Shown: positions 7,139-14,683, counted from the stretch's first letter. The stretch: 16,608 nt of DNA from Ceratorhiza oryzae-sativae (GCA_030998015.1 JARWMV010000212.1:1-16608), one strand, 5' to 3'. Program-made: numbers and translations. Notes: generated by a model from the letters alone, not told the origin.

Positions 7139-7203
7139 AATTGTTGCACGTACGTGCAACAACTTCACGCTTGTAGAGGAGACGGCTCCGAAGCTTGAGT
7201 TAA
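7139..7203 (-). repeat. AAGCTTCGG module lacking its inner 30-bp hairpin
   Basis: It reads as the reverse of 3277-3366 but joins GAGGAGAC directly to GGCTCCGAAGC. The other four copies have 30 bp here, a GTCTGTGT...ACACAGAC hairpin. This is an empty site for that hairpin, with GAC at the junction. The GTTGCACGTACGTGCAAC palindrome is intact. Confidence 0.85.
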
Positions 7204-7653
7204 ATCATGCAAGCATGATTATTTCCTCAAGCTGCCCTAGAGGGACAGGAGGCGGCGGAAGGGCCGGCGGACGATCGTGCAAGCACGATCCTCCGCCGGC
7301 CCTGTTAAATGAACCCTCGTCGAATCGGTTTAGTGCGTCCCTGCCGGACATCTTCGATGACCGAGCAGGGAACGTGCGGAGATTCCAGCGTACACCTGAC
7401 CCGTTGGGGAATGGGGCACGAGGCCGGCCCTCTGGCGGTGAGCCTGCTCCCGTTAACCTAGATACCAGGGCCGACGATCTTAGAGAGAAAGAACGCCGAT
7501 CGAGGCGAGTATGGATCATATGGGGGTAACAACCGACCGAAGGTTGCGGACTATGACTGGTCCTTGCCCAAATTTGTCTGGCCTCTATCTCGGTCAACAT
7601 CGTTCCGTGGTTTGCTTCCATGCAAGATTTATAAAATCTTGCTGGACCTGTAT
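7204..7653. other. GC-rich unassigned region with hairpins
   Basis: 7204-7230 has AATCATGCAAGCATGATT. 7250-7302 has a GGGCCGGCGGA...TCCGCCGGCCC stem with loop hairpin ATCGTGCAAGCACGAT. 7333-7368 is the inverted partner of 2751-2786. 7370-7615 is unique, not obviously coding on either strand. 7617-7645 has the GCAAGATTTATAAAATCTTGC hairpin. It could be a structured RNA, but I cannot name one. Confidence 0.45.
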
Positions 7654-7875
7654 CCGCCGGCGTTAGAGGGAATCCTCAGATGAGGTAGCCTTGACCATGA
7701 GTCTCATGGTCCAGGCTACCTCCCATAAAGATTCCCTCGTAGAAAATGACGACCGTTCGTCATTTTCAGCCGGCGGCTAAATATCGATATTATGCCGCGC
7801 ACTAGCAATCGCAAACGGTTGCGATTGCTCACGTTGGTTGGTGGGACAAGTCCCACCAGCAACTAACGCGCGCGG
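7654..7875 (+). mobile_element. DCE copy 7, long form
   Basis: Full 222-bp copy next to the GCAAGATTT hairpin on its left and GCCCCCGC on its right. Confidence 0.92.
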
Positions 7876-8086
7876 GCCCCCGCTCTATCGGCTAAAATCT
7901 TAGGTGTAACCCAAGATTTCAGCCGCCCTGCCTAGAGAACTGCGCTTTAGCGCACGTCTTGGCAGGGGTAATAAAGCGGAGGGTCAACGACCCGTGGGCA
8001 TTGTTAACGAGGCCGCGTTCGCGGCGAGCCGCGCGCACGCCAGGGCCGCCTTGGCAAGCCAAGGCGTTCGCAGGCGTGCACGGGTC
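7876..8086. repeat. Broken CCGCTTATCGG hairpin plus GTGCACGCC element
   Basis: 7884-7925 holds TCGGCTAAAATCTTAGG...CCAAGATTTCAGCCG. 7927-7968 is the reverse of the CCCTGCCAAGACGTGCGCTAA hairpin of 2549-2632. 8008-8086 has GGCCGCGTTCGCGGC, then the GTGCACGCC element with its centre reduced to TTGGCAAGCCAA, ending at DCE copy 8. It is a mosaic of at least three families. Confidence 0.65.
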
Positions 8087-8258
8087 CCGCCGGCGTTAGA
8101 GGGAATCCTAAAGATTCCCTCGTAGAAAATGACGACCGTTCGTCATTTTCAGCCGGCGGCTAAATATCGATATTATGCCGCGCACTAGCAATCGCAAACG
8201 GTTGCGATTGCTCACGTTGGTTGGTGGGACAAGTCCCACCAGCAACTAACGCGCGCGG
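8087..8258 (+). mobile_element. DCE copy 8, short form
   Basis: Full 172-bp copy. The left neighbour is the GTGCACGCC element (CGGGTC), as in copies 2, 10 and 13. Confidence 0.92.
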
Positions 8259-8277
8259 ACGCTAAACCACGGTTCGA

Positions 8278-8367
8278 CTCAAGCTTCGGAGCCGTCTGTG
8301 TACGGCTTAAGCCGCACACAGACGTCTCCTCTACAAGCGTGAAATTGTTGCACGTACGTGCAACAAC
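8278..8367 (+). repeat. AAGCTTCGG module
   Basis: Copy of 3277-3366 and 3872-3961; inverted copy at 16298-16387. It contains a GTCTGTGT...ACACAGAC hairpin around CGGCTTAAGCCG, then GTTGCACGTACGTGCAAC. Confidence 0.85.
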
Positions 8368-8401
8368 TTCAGAGTAGTTGACACGAGATAGGGTAGGGGA
8401 A

Positions 8402-8872
8402 CTTAAGTTCTCCTTCTTCCCGTCTGCGGCCGTGTTCCTGGAACACGACCACAGACGCAGGTGACCCCCAAACTGCCATTTCTTGACAATTCCTTAGGAA
8501 TTGTCAAGGAGCCTGATTCCGAGCTGCATCAGTTTGGGGGGTCAATGGCGCCACAAGTCTTGTGGCGCGCATTGCAATCATTGGGGAGCAGCTGAAAGGG
8601 AAGAACCTGGGTACCCCGCTTAGGCCGCCCTTCGGGCGATCAAAGAGCGTTAGAAGTGAGGGCAAAAGTGCGGTAACGAAATTTGACCGAGCCCTTCGGG
8701 GCTGAAGTAAAAACGCTCTTACGGATAGTGGTATCCCTTCGGAGTTTTCCCCAAAGACCGCGCCTTTCTGAGCATCATGGTCAAAAATCATGCATGGCAA
8801 CGGCCTCCCAATGCGTTACCAAGCCTGTAAGGCACGCCCTACGGGCCAGCGTATTGGGAGTGCCATTACCCG
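8402..8872. repeat. Cluster of C-box and other hairpins, no gene
   Basis: 8423-8458 is GTCTGCGGCCGTGTTC...GACCACAGAC. 8463-8586 holds C-box parts, including a TTGACAATTCCTTAGGAATTGTCAA hairpin and GGCGCCACAAG...CTTGTGGCGC. 8615-8655 has a GCTTAGGCCGCCC TTC GGGCGATC hairpin. 8801-8870 is the second half of a B3-type element in reverse. 8656-8800 has several imperfect stems and no ORF I trust. Confidence 0.65.
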
Positions 8873-8873
8873 G

Positions 8874-9026
8874 GGTGGTTTTGGGCCCTAGTGCCCCCCA
8901 AACATGTGCAGCTACGCTGCATTGTTTGGGGGGCATCCACCCCCCAAATGAAGCAATTACGGGGCCTCTAAAATAGCTTTGCTATTTTAAGTGGCCCCTA
9001 ATTGCATCATTGGGGGTCTACGGGCA
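8874..9026 (+). repeat. 153-bp direct repeat, copy 1
   Basis: It matches 14776-14928 at offset 5902. It contains two C-box hairpins (CCCCCCAAACATGTGCAGC...TTGGGGGG, then CCCCCCAAATGAAGCAATTA...CATTGGGGG) with an inner GGGGCC...GGCCCC stem and AAAATAGCTTTGCTATTTT. Confidence 0.88.
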
Positions 9027-9365
9027 CTCTTTGCCCAACTATCTGGGATCTTCTGGTAATAAAAAAAAATAACACCCAGAACCCTTGAACACATGTCCTG
9101 GGGCTCTGGATTGAATTTTCCTTACCTTGCTAGGTACGCTGCTGAATCGGCGATCGTAAGCTCGTTTTCATTGTTGAGGTAACTCAACTTCTGAAAACGA
9201 TCGGTTTGTATTACTCGGTTTCAGCTAGATCAAATAAAAACAAAAATAAACTTCTGGCTAGCTGGTGCAATAAAGTGTTCCATCAATACCCTAGTCAAAT
9301 TGTGGTTAAGTTTCAAGGAAAACCTATCCTGTATAAAAATAAAATACTGGATTCAGCCTTTTTCG
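9027..9365. other. Upstream region of nad6, weak ORF not recognised
   Basis: 9153-9203 is a hairpin (CGATCG...CGTTTTCA...GTTGAG GTAA CTCAAC...TGAAAACGATCG). A short open frame at about 9206-9360 reads lysine-rich sequence (SARSNKNKNKLLASW). It has no motif I know and is cut by the repeat at 9366. It may be an exon or HEG remnant. Confidence 0.4.
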
Positions 9366-9491
9366 CCTCGACTGTGGGCGGCTTTAGCCGCCCACAGGCT
9401 CCGGCCCCTCCAAACAATGCAGCGTAGCTGCACATGTTTGGGGGGCAGAAGTCTGCGGTCGTGTTCATGGAACAAGACCACAGACGAGGTA
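9366..9491 (+). repeat. CCTCG...CGAGG composite hairpin cluster, copy 1
   Basis: The outer CCTCG/CGAGG encloses CTGTGGGCGGC TTTA GCCGCCCACAG, a C-box half (AACAATGCAGC...TTTGGGGGG) and GTCTGCGGTCGTGTTC...GACCACAGAC. It recurs at 11764-11877 with a 12-bp shortening at the C-box half. Confidence 0.85.
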
Positions 9492-9543
9492 AAAACAAAT
9501 ATTTAGAAATGCGAAAGCATAGGCACAATTAAACAAAAAAAAA

Positions 9544-10221
9544 ATGATAAACAACTTTTTATTAGACGTGTTAGCCGCTGGAGCTATCTTATCAGGTATT
9601 TTAGTTATTACTTCTAAAAACCCTGTAATTGCTGTACTTTTCTTAATTTCAGCTTTCTGCAACGCCGCAGGTTACCTAATCTTACTTGGAGTGGGCTTTG
9701 TAGGTATTTCATACATAATAGTCTACATTGGAGCCATAGCTGTGCTTTTCCTATTTGTAATTATGATGATTAATATTAATTTATCTGACATACTGGACAT
9801 TGGAAGTCAGTATACAAAAAACCTACCTTTGGCTTTAACTGTAGGTTTTCTATTTACATATGAGATTTTCACAGTAATTCCCGTGAACTTCGGTAAAGTT
9901 GCTATATTAAATCTGCCTTTGGAATTATTAACTTATTTAAATGGATTACTATACGGTTCAACCGTTCCTTCAATATCTGATGTAAATATTTCCCAAAATC
10001 CGTATACTTGGGACATTTCAAGTTTTAGTTTCCTACAAGTAGAATCATTGGGCCACGGACTGTACACCTATGGAGCCCCATTGTTCATTTTATGTAGTAT
10101 AATACTATTGCTTTCGATGTTGGCTCCTATTTCAGTTGTCCATTTAAAATCAAGTAATAACCAAAAAACTTATCAAACTTCTAACCCCTCCCAAACCAGA
10201 AACTCTATTTCATTTAATTGA
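9544..10221 (+). CDS. nad6: NADH dehydrogenase subunit 6
   Basis: It is a membrane subunit of respiratory complex I in the inner mitochondrial membrane, part of the proton-pumping arm. The 225-residue product starts MINNFLLDVLAAGAIL and has the family signature in order: SGILVITSKNPVIAVLFLIS (residues about 18-37), AGYLILLGVGFVGISYIIVY, GAIAVLFLFVIMMININL. It ends with the helix HGLYTYGAPLFILCSIILLL. At least five hydrophobic segments are readable. The ATG follows an A-run. No palindromic element interrupts it. After VVHLKSS comes a polar tail of about 24 residues, then TGA. In the usual fungal mitochondrial code TGA is Trp, and the frame would then run straight into H4. If TGA is a stop, nad6 ends here. 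The core identification is secure; the exact C-terminus is not. Confidence 0.93.
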   Translation: MINNFLLDVLAAGAILSGILVITSKNPVIAVLFLISAFCNAAGYLILLGVGFVGISYIIVYIGAIAVLFLFVIMMININLSDILDIGSQYTKNLPLALTVGFLFTYEIFTVIPVNFGKVAILNLPLELLTYLNGLLYGSTVPSISDVNISQNPYTWDISSFSFLQVESLGHGLYTYGAPLFILCSIILLLSMLAPISVVHLKSSNNQKTYQTSNPSQTRNSISFN

Positions 10222-10623
10222 ACAAGATCAGTTAAACATAATCTTGGGCTCAACTCCGGTAATAGAGCTTCTTACCATACATCTTCTTACTCGGGTAAAT
10301 TAGATCCTTGGGCTGTTACAGGTCTAGTGGATGCTGAGGGCTATTTTGGTTTCACTATTACAAAAAAAAGTGGGAGAAAACTAGGTTTCGAACTAAAACC
10401 CCAATTTTGTCTTCACATGCATGCTAGAGAGTATGATCTACTTGTCAGTTTAAAAGAATTCTTTGGGGTAGGTACAGTCACTTTAAGAAGTAAAGACGCG
10501 TATTATGCTGTATATTCTAAAAGGGATCTCGAAATTATTGTTCAACATTTTAAACTATTCCCTTTATTGACCTCAAAAAGAAATAGTTTCTTTATATTTT
10601 TAATTGTTTTTGATATGTTCTGT

Positions 10624-10795
10624 CCGCCGGCGTTAGAGGGAATCCTAAAGATTCCCTCGTAGAAAATGACGACCGTTCGTCATTTTCAGCCGGCGGCTAA
10701 ATATCGATATTATGCCGCGCACTAGCAATCGCAAACGGTTGCGATTGCTCACGTTGGTTGGTGGGACAAGTCCCACCAGCAACTAACGCGCGCGG
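10624..10795 (+). mobile_element. DCE copy 9, short form, inside H4
   Basis: It interrupts the HEG between MFC and HLSVEGF. The flanks GT and AC extend the outer palindrome. The joined codons are off by one, so precise removal would not restore the frame. Confidence 0.92.
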
Positions 10796-10830
10796 ACATC
10801 TTTCTGTGGAAGGTTTCATGAGAGCTGTTT

Positions 10831-11252
10831 CATACCCCCGCTTAGGGTCAACCAGCATTGTATTTATATATAAATACATGCTGTTGACCCGTGGGTATGG
10901 ATATCGAGGCCGCGTTCGCGGCGAGGTATTGCGAGGTACCCTGGAACTTTAAGTTCCAGGGTACCTCGGAATCAGACGCCGCGCGCACGCCAGGGCCGCC
11001 TTGGCTTACATTGACCTTAAGGTCAATATGAGCCAAGCTTGCTTGGCTTAAGCCAAGGCGTTCGCAGGCGTGCACGGGTCCCGCCGGCGTTAGAGGGAAT
11101 CCTAAAGATTCCCTCGTAGAAAATGACGACCGTTCGTCATTTTCAGCCGGCGGCTAAATATCGATATTATGCCGCGCACTAGCAATCGCAAACGGTTGCG
11201 ATTGCTCACGTTGGTTGGTGGGACAAGTCCCACCAGCAACTAACGCGCGCGG
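10831..11252 (+). repeat. 422-bp composite repeat, copy 1
   Basis: It matches 15669-16090 in order and length. Order: CATACCCCCGCTTA hairpin, GGCCGCGTTCGCGGC, GCGAGGTACC...GGTACCTCGG hairpin, GTGCACGCC element with TTGACCTTAAGGTCAA centre, DCE short form. The only difference I saw is in the GAGGTACC hairpin loop (CTTTAAG against CTTTCAG) and near GGATATCG/GGTTATCG. Confidence 0.9.
11081..11252 (+). mobile_element. DCE copy 10, short form
   Basis: Last module of the composite repeat; the first codons of fragment H5 follow immediately. Confidence 0.92.
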
Positions 11253-11253
11253 A

Positions 11254-11505
11254 AACTATCTTAACAGACCATTAGAACCCGAGACATTAAACTCTATCAC
11301 AGGGATTTACGGAAAACTACCATTGACCCCCCAAACTGATGCAGCTATGCTGCATTGTTTGGGGGGGTAATGGCCCTCCCAATACGTTGGCCTTACAGGC
11401 TTGGTAACGCATTGGGAGGTCATTGTTAATCTTACCGCCTGTTGTAAAGTATTCTAGTGTAACTATTCCAAGTCCTTGGTGGGTTATTGGGTTTATATCC
11501 GGACA
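11254..11505 (+). pseudogene. Fragment H5, probable LAGLIDADG protein remnant inserted in H4
   Basis: It reads NYLNRPLEPETLNSITGIYG, then after removal of element B7 LLILPPVVKYSSVTIPSPWW and VIGFISG. The PWWVIGFISG end looks like the start of a LAGLIDADG motif. A diverged relative is at 14351-14521. It lies between two parts of H4 that should adjoin (RAVS and LNKGL), so it seems to have been brought in by recombination. The parent protein is not recognised. Confidence 0.6.
11326..11425 (+). mobile_element. C-box element B7 inserted in H5 (100 bp)
   Basis: CATTG at 11321-11325 and 11421-11425 flanks it. Removing 100 bp gives YGKLPLLILPPVVKYSS, aligning without gap to YGALLELILTPVIKYTS in the relative at 14351. 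It is the cleanest empty-site comparison in the window. Confidence 0.9.
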
Positions 11506-11564
11506 ATCTAAATAAAGGTTTGCCTGAAGAATTGAAAATAGCGTTCACAAATGTTGTCCCTGTA

Positions 11565-11643
11565 GACCCCCAATGATTACATTATTGGGGGGCTACTGCC
11601 CCTCAAACAATGCAGCGTAGCTGCACATGTTTGGGGGTCAGTA
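11565..11643 (+). mobile_element. C-box element B8 inserted in H4 (79 bp)
   Basis: GTAG flanks both sides. It starts ACCCCCAATG and ends TTTGGGGGTCA. Removing 79 nt joins VVPV to ERPEYG, a normal sequence for this enzyme family at that place, and restores the frame. Confidence 0.85.
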
Positions 11644-11667
11644 GAGAGACCAGAGTATGGTTTCAAC

Positions 11668-11708
11668 TGGTCCAGTTGCATGGTGGTCCAGTTGCATGGT
11701 GGTCCAGA
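11668..11708 (+). repeat. 16-bp tandem repeat in H4
   Basis: TGGTCCAGTTGCATGG occurs twice in a row and a third time in part, between EYGFN and NIPYPMW codons. It adds residues not expected in the family. Confidence 0.8.
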
Positions 11709-11763
11709 TGGAAATATACCTTATCCTATGTGGATCTCCGGGTTTGTTTCTGGAAAATGATAA

Positions 11764-11877
11764 CCTCGACTGTGGGCGGCTTTAGCCGCCCACAGGCTCC
11801 GGGCAGCGTAGCTGCACATGTTTGGGGGGCAGAAGTCTGCGGTCGTGTTCCTGGAACAAGACCACAGACGAGGTAGA
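11764..11877 (+). repeat. CCTCG...CGAGG composite hairpin cluster, copy 2
   Basis: Same order as 9366-9491 but the C-box half lacks its left arm (CCCTCCAAACAAT is missing), leaving an unpaired TTTGGGGGG. Confidence 0.85.
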
Positions 11878-12230
11878 AATAGTAATTCAAGTTTTTATCC
11901 TTAAAAATAAATTATTTGAAACTAATCTTAGTTACGAGGCTAACTTTTTTTAAAAGTTTATTTCTGAGTTGTCTCCTAATGATAAATATCCATTTAGGAA
12001 GACAAGCCAACTTTTAGGTCCGGGGTTCCAAGATTGGTCTTTCTGTCTCCGAGGGCTCCAGTGATGGACTCCTCAGCCGGGAAGTCGATTTGAGCTTTAC
12101 TTCTATCCAGATATGGAAGAAACCGGACCTTTGGATTCTATTGTTCTCCGTATAGAGATGTAGACGATTCCAAAGTTAGGTCAGATTCCTAAAATTTGAA
12201 GAAAGTTTTGAGTCCTATAATCGCCTGAAT
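11878..12230. other. Unassigned region, no gene recognised
   Basis: It is AT-rich at first, then mixed. Short frames (for example EIVIQVFILKNKLFE near 11875) may be HEG residue but are too short to assign. 12001-12230 has several short pairings and no repeats shared with the rest of the window that I could see, which makes it one of the few unique non-coding stretches. Confidence 0.4.
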
Positions 12231-12453
12231 CATACCCCCGCTTATCGGCTGAAATCTTAGGTGTAACCCAAGATTTCAGCCGATAAGCGGAGGGTCAACG
12301 ACCCGTGGGTATGGTTATCGAGGCCGCGTTCGCGGCGAGGTATTGCGAGGTACCCTGGAACTTTCAGTTCCAGGGTACCTAGGAATCAGACGCCGCGCGC
12401 ACGCCAGGGCCGCCTTGGCTTAAGCCAAGGCGTTCGCAGGCGTGCACGGGTCA
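12231..12453 (+). repeat. Composite repeat variant without DCE
   Basis: Same start and end modules as 10831-11080, but the first hairpin carries a different insert (ATCGGCTGAAATCTTAGG... pairing with ...AAGATTTCAGCCGAT), and the GTGCACGCC element has no TTGACC centre. It ends CGTGCACGGGTC and is not followed by a DCE. Confidence 0.8.
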
Positions 12454-12873
12454 TAAATTGTGTGGCAAATAGGGTATTCAAAACAACATAACTCGTGTTT
12501 TCACCTTTTTAATTTTTAAATGAGAAATATTACAAAATCACAATTTCACACTTTTTCTCCTCTTAGCCGAAAAATTATGACAAAAGAAGAACGATCACTT
12601 TTTTCTTTATCTGCTGATTTAAAGGCCATATTGGTTGGTCTACTATTGGGAGACCTTTATGCTCGAAAACAAAAAAGAAGTGTAAATGCGTGTTTATGCT
12701 TCGAACAGGGACTTGTTCATGAGACTTATCTTTTCCATCTCTACGATTTATTTAAAAGTTACTGTCAATCAGCCCCCCAAACAAGTAATCGACTTCCTGA
12801 TAAACGAACCGGTAAAATCTATGCTAGAGTCACATTTACAACCTGTGCATTACCTTGCTTTAATGAGTTATAT

Positions 12874-12928
12874 GACCCGCGCACGCCAGGGCCGCAGCTT
12901 ATAGCTGCGATCGTAGGCGGGCACGGGT
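12874..12928 (+). mobile_element. GTGCACGCC-family element inside H6
   Basis: GACCCGCGCACGCC...GGCGGGCACGGGT with a small inner hairpin GCAGCTTATAGCTGC. It replaced about 40 bp of coding sequence, judged from H2 and H3. Confidence 0.8.
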
Positions 12929-13050
12929 AAGTGATCTACTTACTCCTATATCTTTAGCTTATTGGCTATGCGACGATGGTAGTTTTTGTAAATCAAGTCA
13001 AAGAGTTACTCTTTGTACAGAATCATTTACTTTCCCCACAGAATCGACGC

Positions 13051-13222
13051 CCGCCGGCGTTAGAGGGAATCCTAAAGATTCCCTCGTAGAAAATGACGAC
13101 CGTTCGTCATTTTCAGCCGGCGGCTAAATATCGATATTATGCCGCGCACTAGCAATCGCAAACGGTTGCGATTGCTCACGTTGGTTGGTGGGACAAGTCC
13201 CACCAGCAACTAACGCGCGCGG
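13051..13222 (+). mobile_element. DCE copy 11, short form, at the break in H6
   Basis: It follows FTFPTE codons of H6. Its right flank GCCTTCGC begins the repeat field that separates the two H6 parts. Confidence 0.92.
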
Positions 13223-13725
13223 GCCTTCGCAAAGCACCGATTCTTGACCCCCGATTTGCGCCAAATCGGACTCTTCCCTTACAGGCCCCCGCTAATCGAT
13301 ACCCCTGCCAAGACGTGCGCTAAAGCGCAGTTCTCTAGGCAGGGTGTAGATTTGCCTTCGCAAATCATCGATTAGTGGGAGCCCTCCGCGCTTAGGCCGC
13401 CCTGCGGGCGATCAAAGAGCGCGGAGGGGAAGAGGTTCCCTAGCAGCGTGTACTTGTACACGCTGACGACAGGGTTAGGGTAGGAGATCTCAGCGCTTAG
13501 GCCGCCCTTCGGGCGATAAAAGAGCGCGTTAGAAAGAAGAAGTAAACTCCCCTGCAAAAAGCCTAGGTACAATTAATTATACCTAGGACTTTTTGCCGGT
13601 AGATCGCTAAAGCGGCCGTGGGCGGCAGGGGACTCCTAAGGATGCCCCTCAAACAATGCAGCGTAGCTGCACATGTTTGGGGGGCAGTAGGCGGGCGTTT
13701 GATTTATATCCTCTGCTAACTTCTA
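13223..13725. repeat. Repeat field inside H6
   Basis: 13244-13270 has CCGATTTGCGCCAAATCGG. 13292-13375 is the nested CTAATCGAT...ATCGATTAG hairpin. 13381-13486 is a 106-bp direct repeat of 14936-15041. 13494-13541 is a GCTTAGGCCGCCC hairpin with tail GTTAGAAAGAAGAAGTAA, also at 15107-15150. 13552-13593 is CAAAAAGCCTAGGTACAATTAATT pairing back to CTTTTTG. 13643-13686 is a C-box half. Confidence 0.75.
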
Positions 13726-14187
13726 TCCTCGCCCCTACAAATTGATGTCCGCCGGCGTTAGAGGGAATCCTCAGATGAGGTAGCCTTGACCATGAGTCTC
13801 ATGGTCCAGGCTACCTCCCATAAAGATTCCCTCGTAGAAAATGACGACCGTTCGTCATTTTCAGCCGGCGGCTAAATATCGATATTATGCCGCGCACTAG
13901 CAATCGCAAACGGTTGCGATTGCTCACGTTGGTTGGTGGGACAAGTCCCACCAGCAACTAACGCGCGCGGGCCTACGCAAAGCATCACCCCGCTAATCGA
14001 TACCCCTGCCAAGACGTGCGCTAAAGCGCAGTTCTCTAGGCAGGGTGTAGATTTGCCTTCGCAAATCATCGATTAGTTGAGCCCTCCGCGCTTAGGCCGC
14101 CCTGCGGGCGATCAAAGAGCGCGGAGGGATTTGTAAGGAGCGTTCAGCGCTTAGGCCGCGCCTAAAGGCGCGATCAAAGAGCGTTAG
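13726..14187 (+). repeat. 462-bp direct repeat, copy 2
   Basis: Same as 2282-2743. It lies inside the interval that splits H6. Confidence 0.9.
13749..13970 (+). mobile_element. DCE copy 12, long form
   Basis: Full 222-bp copy within the 462-bp repeat. Confidence 0.92.
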
Positions 14188-14350
14188 AGAAATAGCTTTT
14201 TGACCCGAGCACGCCTGCGAACGCCCTGGCTTAAGCCAAGGCGGCCCTGGCGTGCGCGCGGCGTCTGATTCCGTCGGAATCAGACGCCGGCCGCGCTGGC
14301 GCCACAAGTTTTGTGGCGCGCATTGCAATCATTGGGGGTCACCGGCGACG
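14188..14350. repeat. GTGCACGCC variant and C-box half
   Basis: 14203-14262 reads GACCCGAGCACGCC...GGCGTGCGCGCGG with a TGGCTTAAGCCA centre. 14263-14287 has GCGTCTGATTCCGTCGGAAT closing with CAGACGC. 14294-14340 has GGCGCCACAAG...CTTGTGGCGC-type stem then CAATCATTGGGGGTCA, a half of the B1-type element in reverse. Confidence 0.65.
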
Positions 14351-14521
14351 GATTGTTTAAATAGACCCTTAGAAGCTGAAACATTAGAATCAGTCACATC
14401 TATCTACGGTGCGTTACTTGAATTAATTTTAACTCCTGTAATTAAATACACAAGCATAGTTTTACCAAACCCATGGTGGATCGTAGGATTTGTGAGCTTT
14501 AATACTATTTTAGTAAATTAA
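14351..14521 (+). pseudogene. Fragment related to H5
   Basis: It reads CLNRPLEAETLESVTSIYG, LILTPVIKYTSIVLPNPWW, IVGFVS, then FNTILVN and TAA. It is uninterrupted by elements and so serves as the empty site for B7. Like H5 it stops being LAGLIDADG-like right at GFVS. The parent protein is not identified. Confidence 0.6.
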
Positions 14522-14642
14522 TGTGCGGAGAATAAAATAAAAGAGATGAAAACAACAATAATGCTTTTTGCTTGTAACATTGTAAATATGTTAGCCAATG
14601 TGCTACCTTCTCTTCGAATATCTCCTCTATTATTACCCTCGA
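14522..14642 (+). other. Short AT-rich stretch, possible ORF remnant
   Basis: ATG at 14546 opens MKTTIMLFACNIVNMLANVL and then runs into a hairpin. CTTCTCTTCGAATAT here resembles the H2/H3 junction near 5040. No family recognised. Confidence 0.4.
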
Positions 14643-14683
14643 GAATCGATGTAGATTTGCCAGGGCAAATCATCGATTCTCGG
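14643..14683. repeat. AATCGATG hairpin, uninterrupted form
   Basis: GAGAATCGATG...CATCGATTCTC with inner GATTTGCC/GGCAAAT. In 2549-2632, 13292-13375 and 13993-14076 the left arm is split after AATCGAT by a CCCTGCC...GGCAGGG hairpin, which is absent here. Confidence 0.75.

Larger units (their letters stand above)
8057..8401 (+). repeat. 345-bp inverted repeat, left arm
   Basis: It is the perfect reverse complement of 16264-16608 as far as I can read (coordinate sum 24665 throughout). It covers the end of a GTGCACGCC element, DCE copy 8, the AAGCTTCGG module, and a short unique tail AGAGTAGTTGACACGAGATA. The match stops at 8401 but may continue beyond the window end on the other side. Confidence 0.92.
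10222..11760 (+). pseudogene. HEG H4: LAGLIDADG_1-type homing endonuclease, in frame with nad6, interrupted
   Basis: It starts directly after the nad6 TGA in the same frame: KHNLGLNSGNRASYHTSSYSGKL, then DPWAVTGLVDAEGYFGFTI (first LAGLIDADG motif, DAEG acidic residue), LKPQFCLHMHARE, FFGVGTV. 10624-10795 (DCE) cuts it after IVFDMFC. HLSVEGFMRAVS resumes at 10797-10830. After a 422-bp composite repeat and fragment H5, it resumes at 11508 with LNKGLPEELKIAFTNVVPV, then ERPEYG after element B8, then IPYPMWISGFVSG (second motif), where it breaks at TGA TAA. Such HEGs normally lie in group I introns next to an exon. It has the pieces of one enzyme but no intact frame. Confidence 0.85.

Noticed and set aside
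7092..7621. Long overlapping frames on both strands at 7092-7529 and 7205-7621
   Set aside because: They start inside a DCE or cross hairpins, mirror each other on opposite strands as palindromic GC-rich DNA does, and show no family motif.
1841..14069. Recurrent minus-strand open frames (ending PRALVAGGTCPTNQREQSQPFAIASARHNIDI-like) over DCE copies
   Set aside because: They are the reverse reading of the DCE palindromes, recur only because the element recurs, and have no independent support as proteins.
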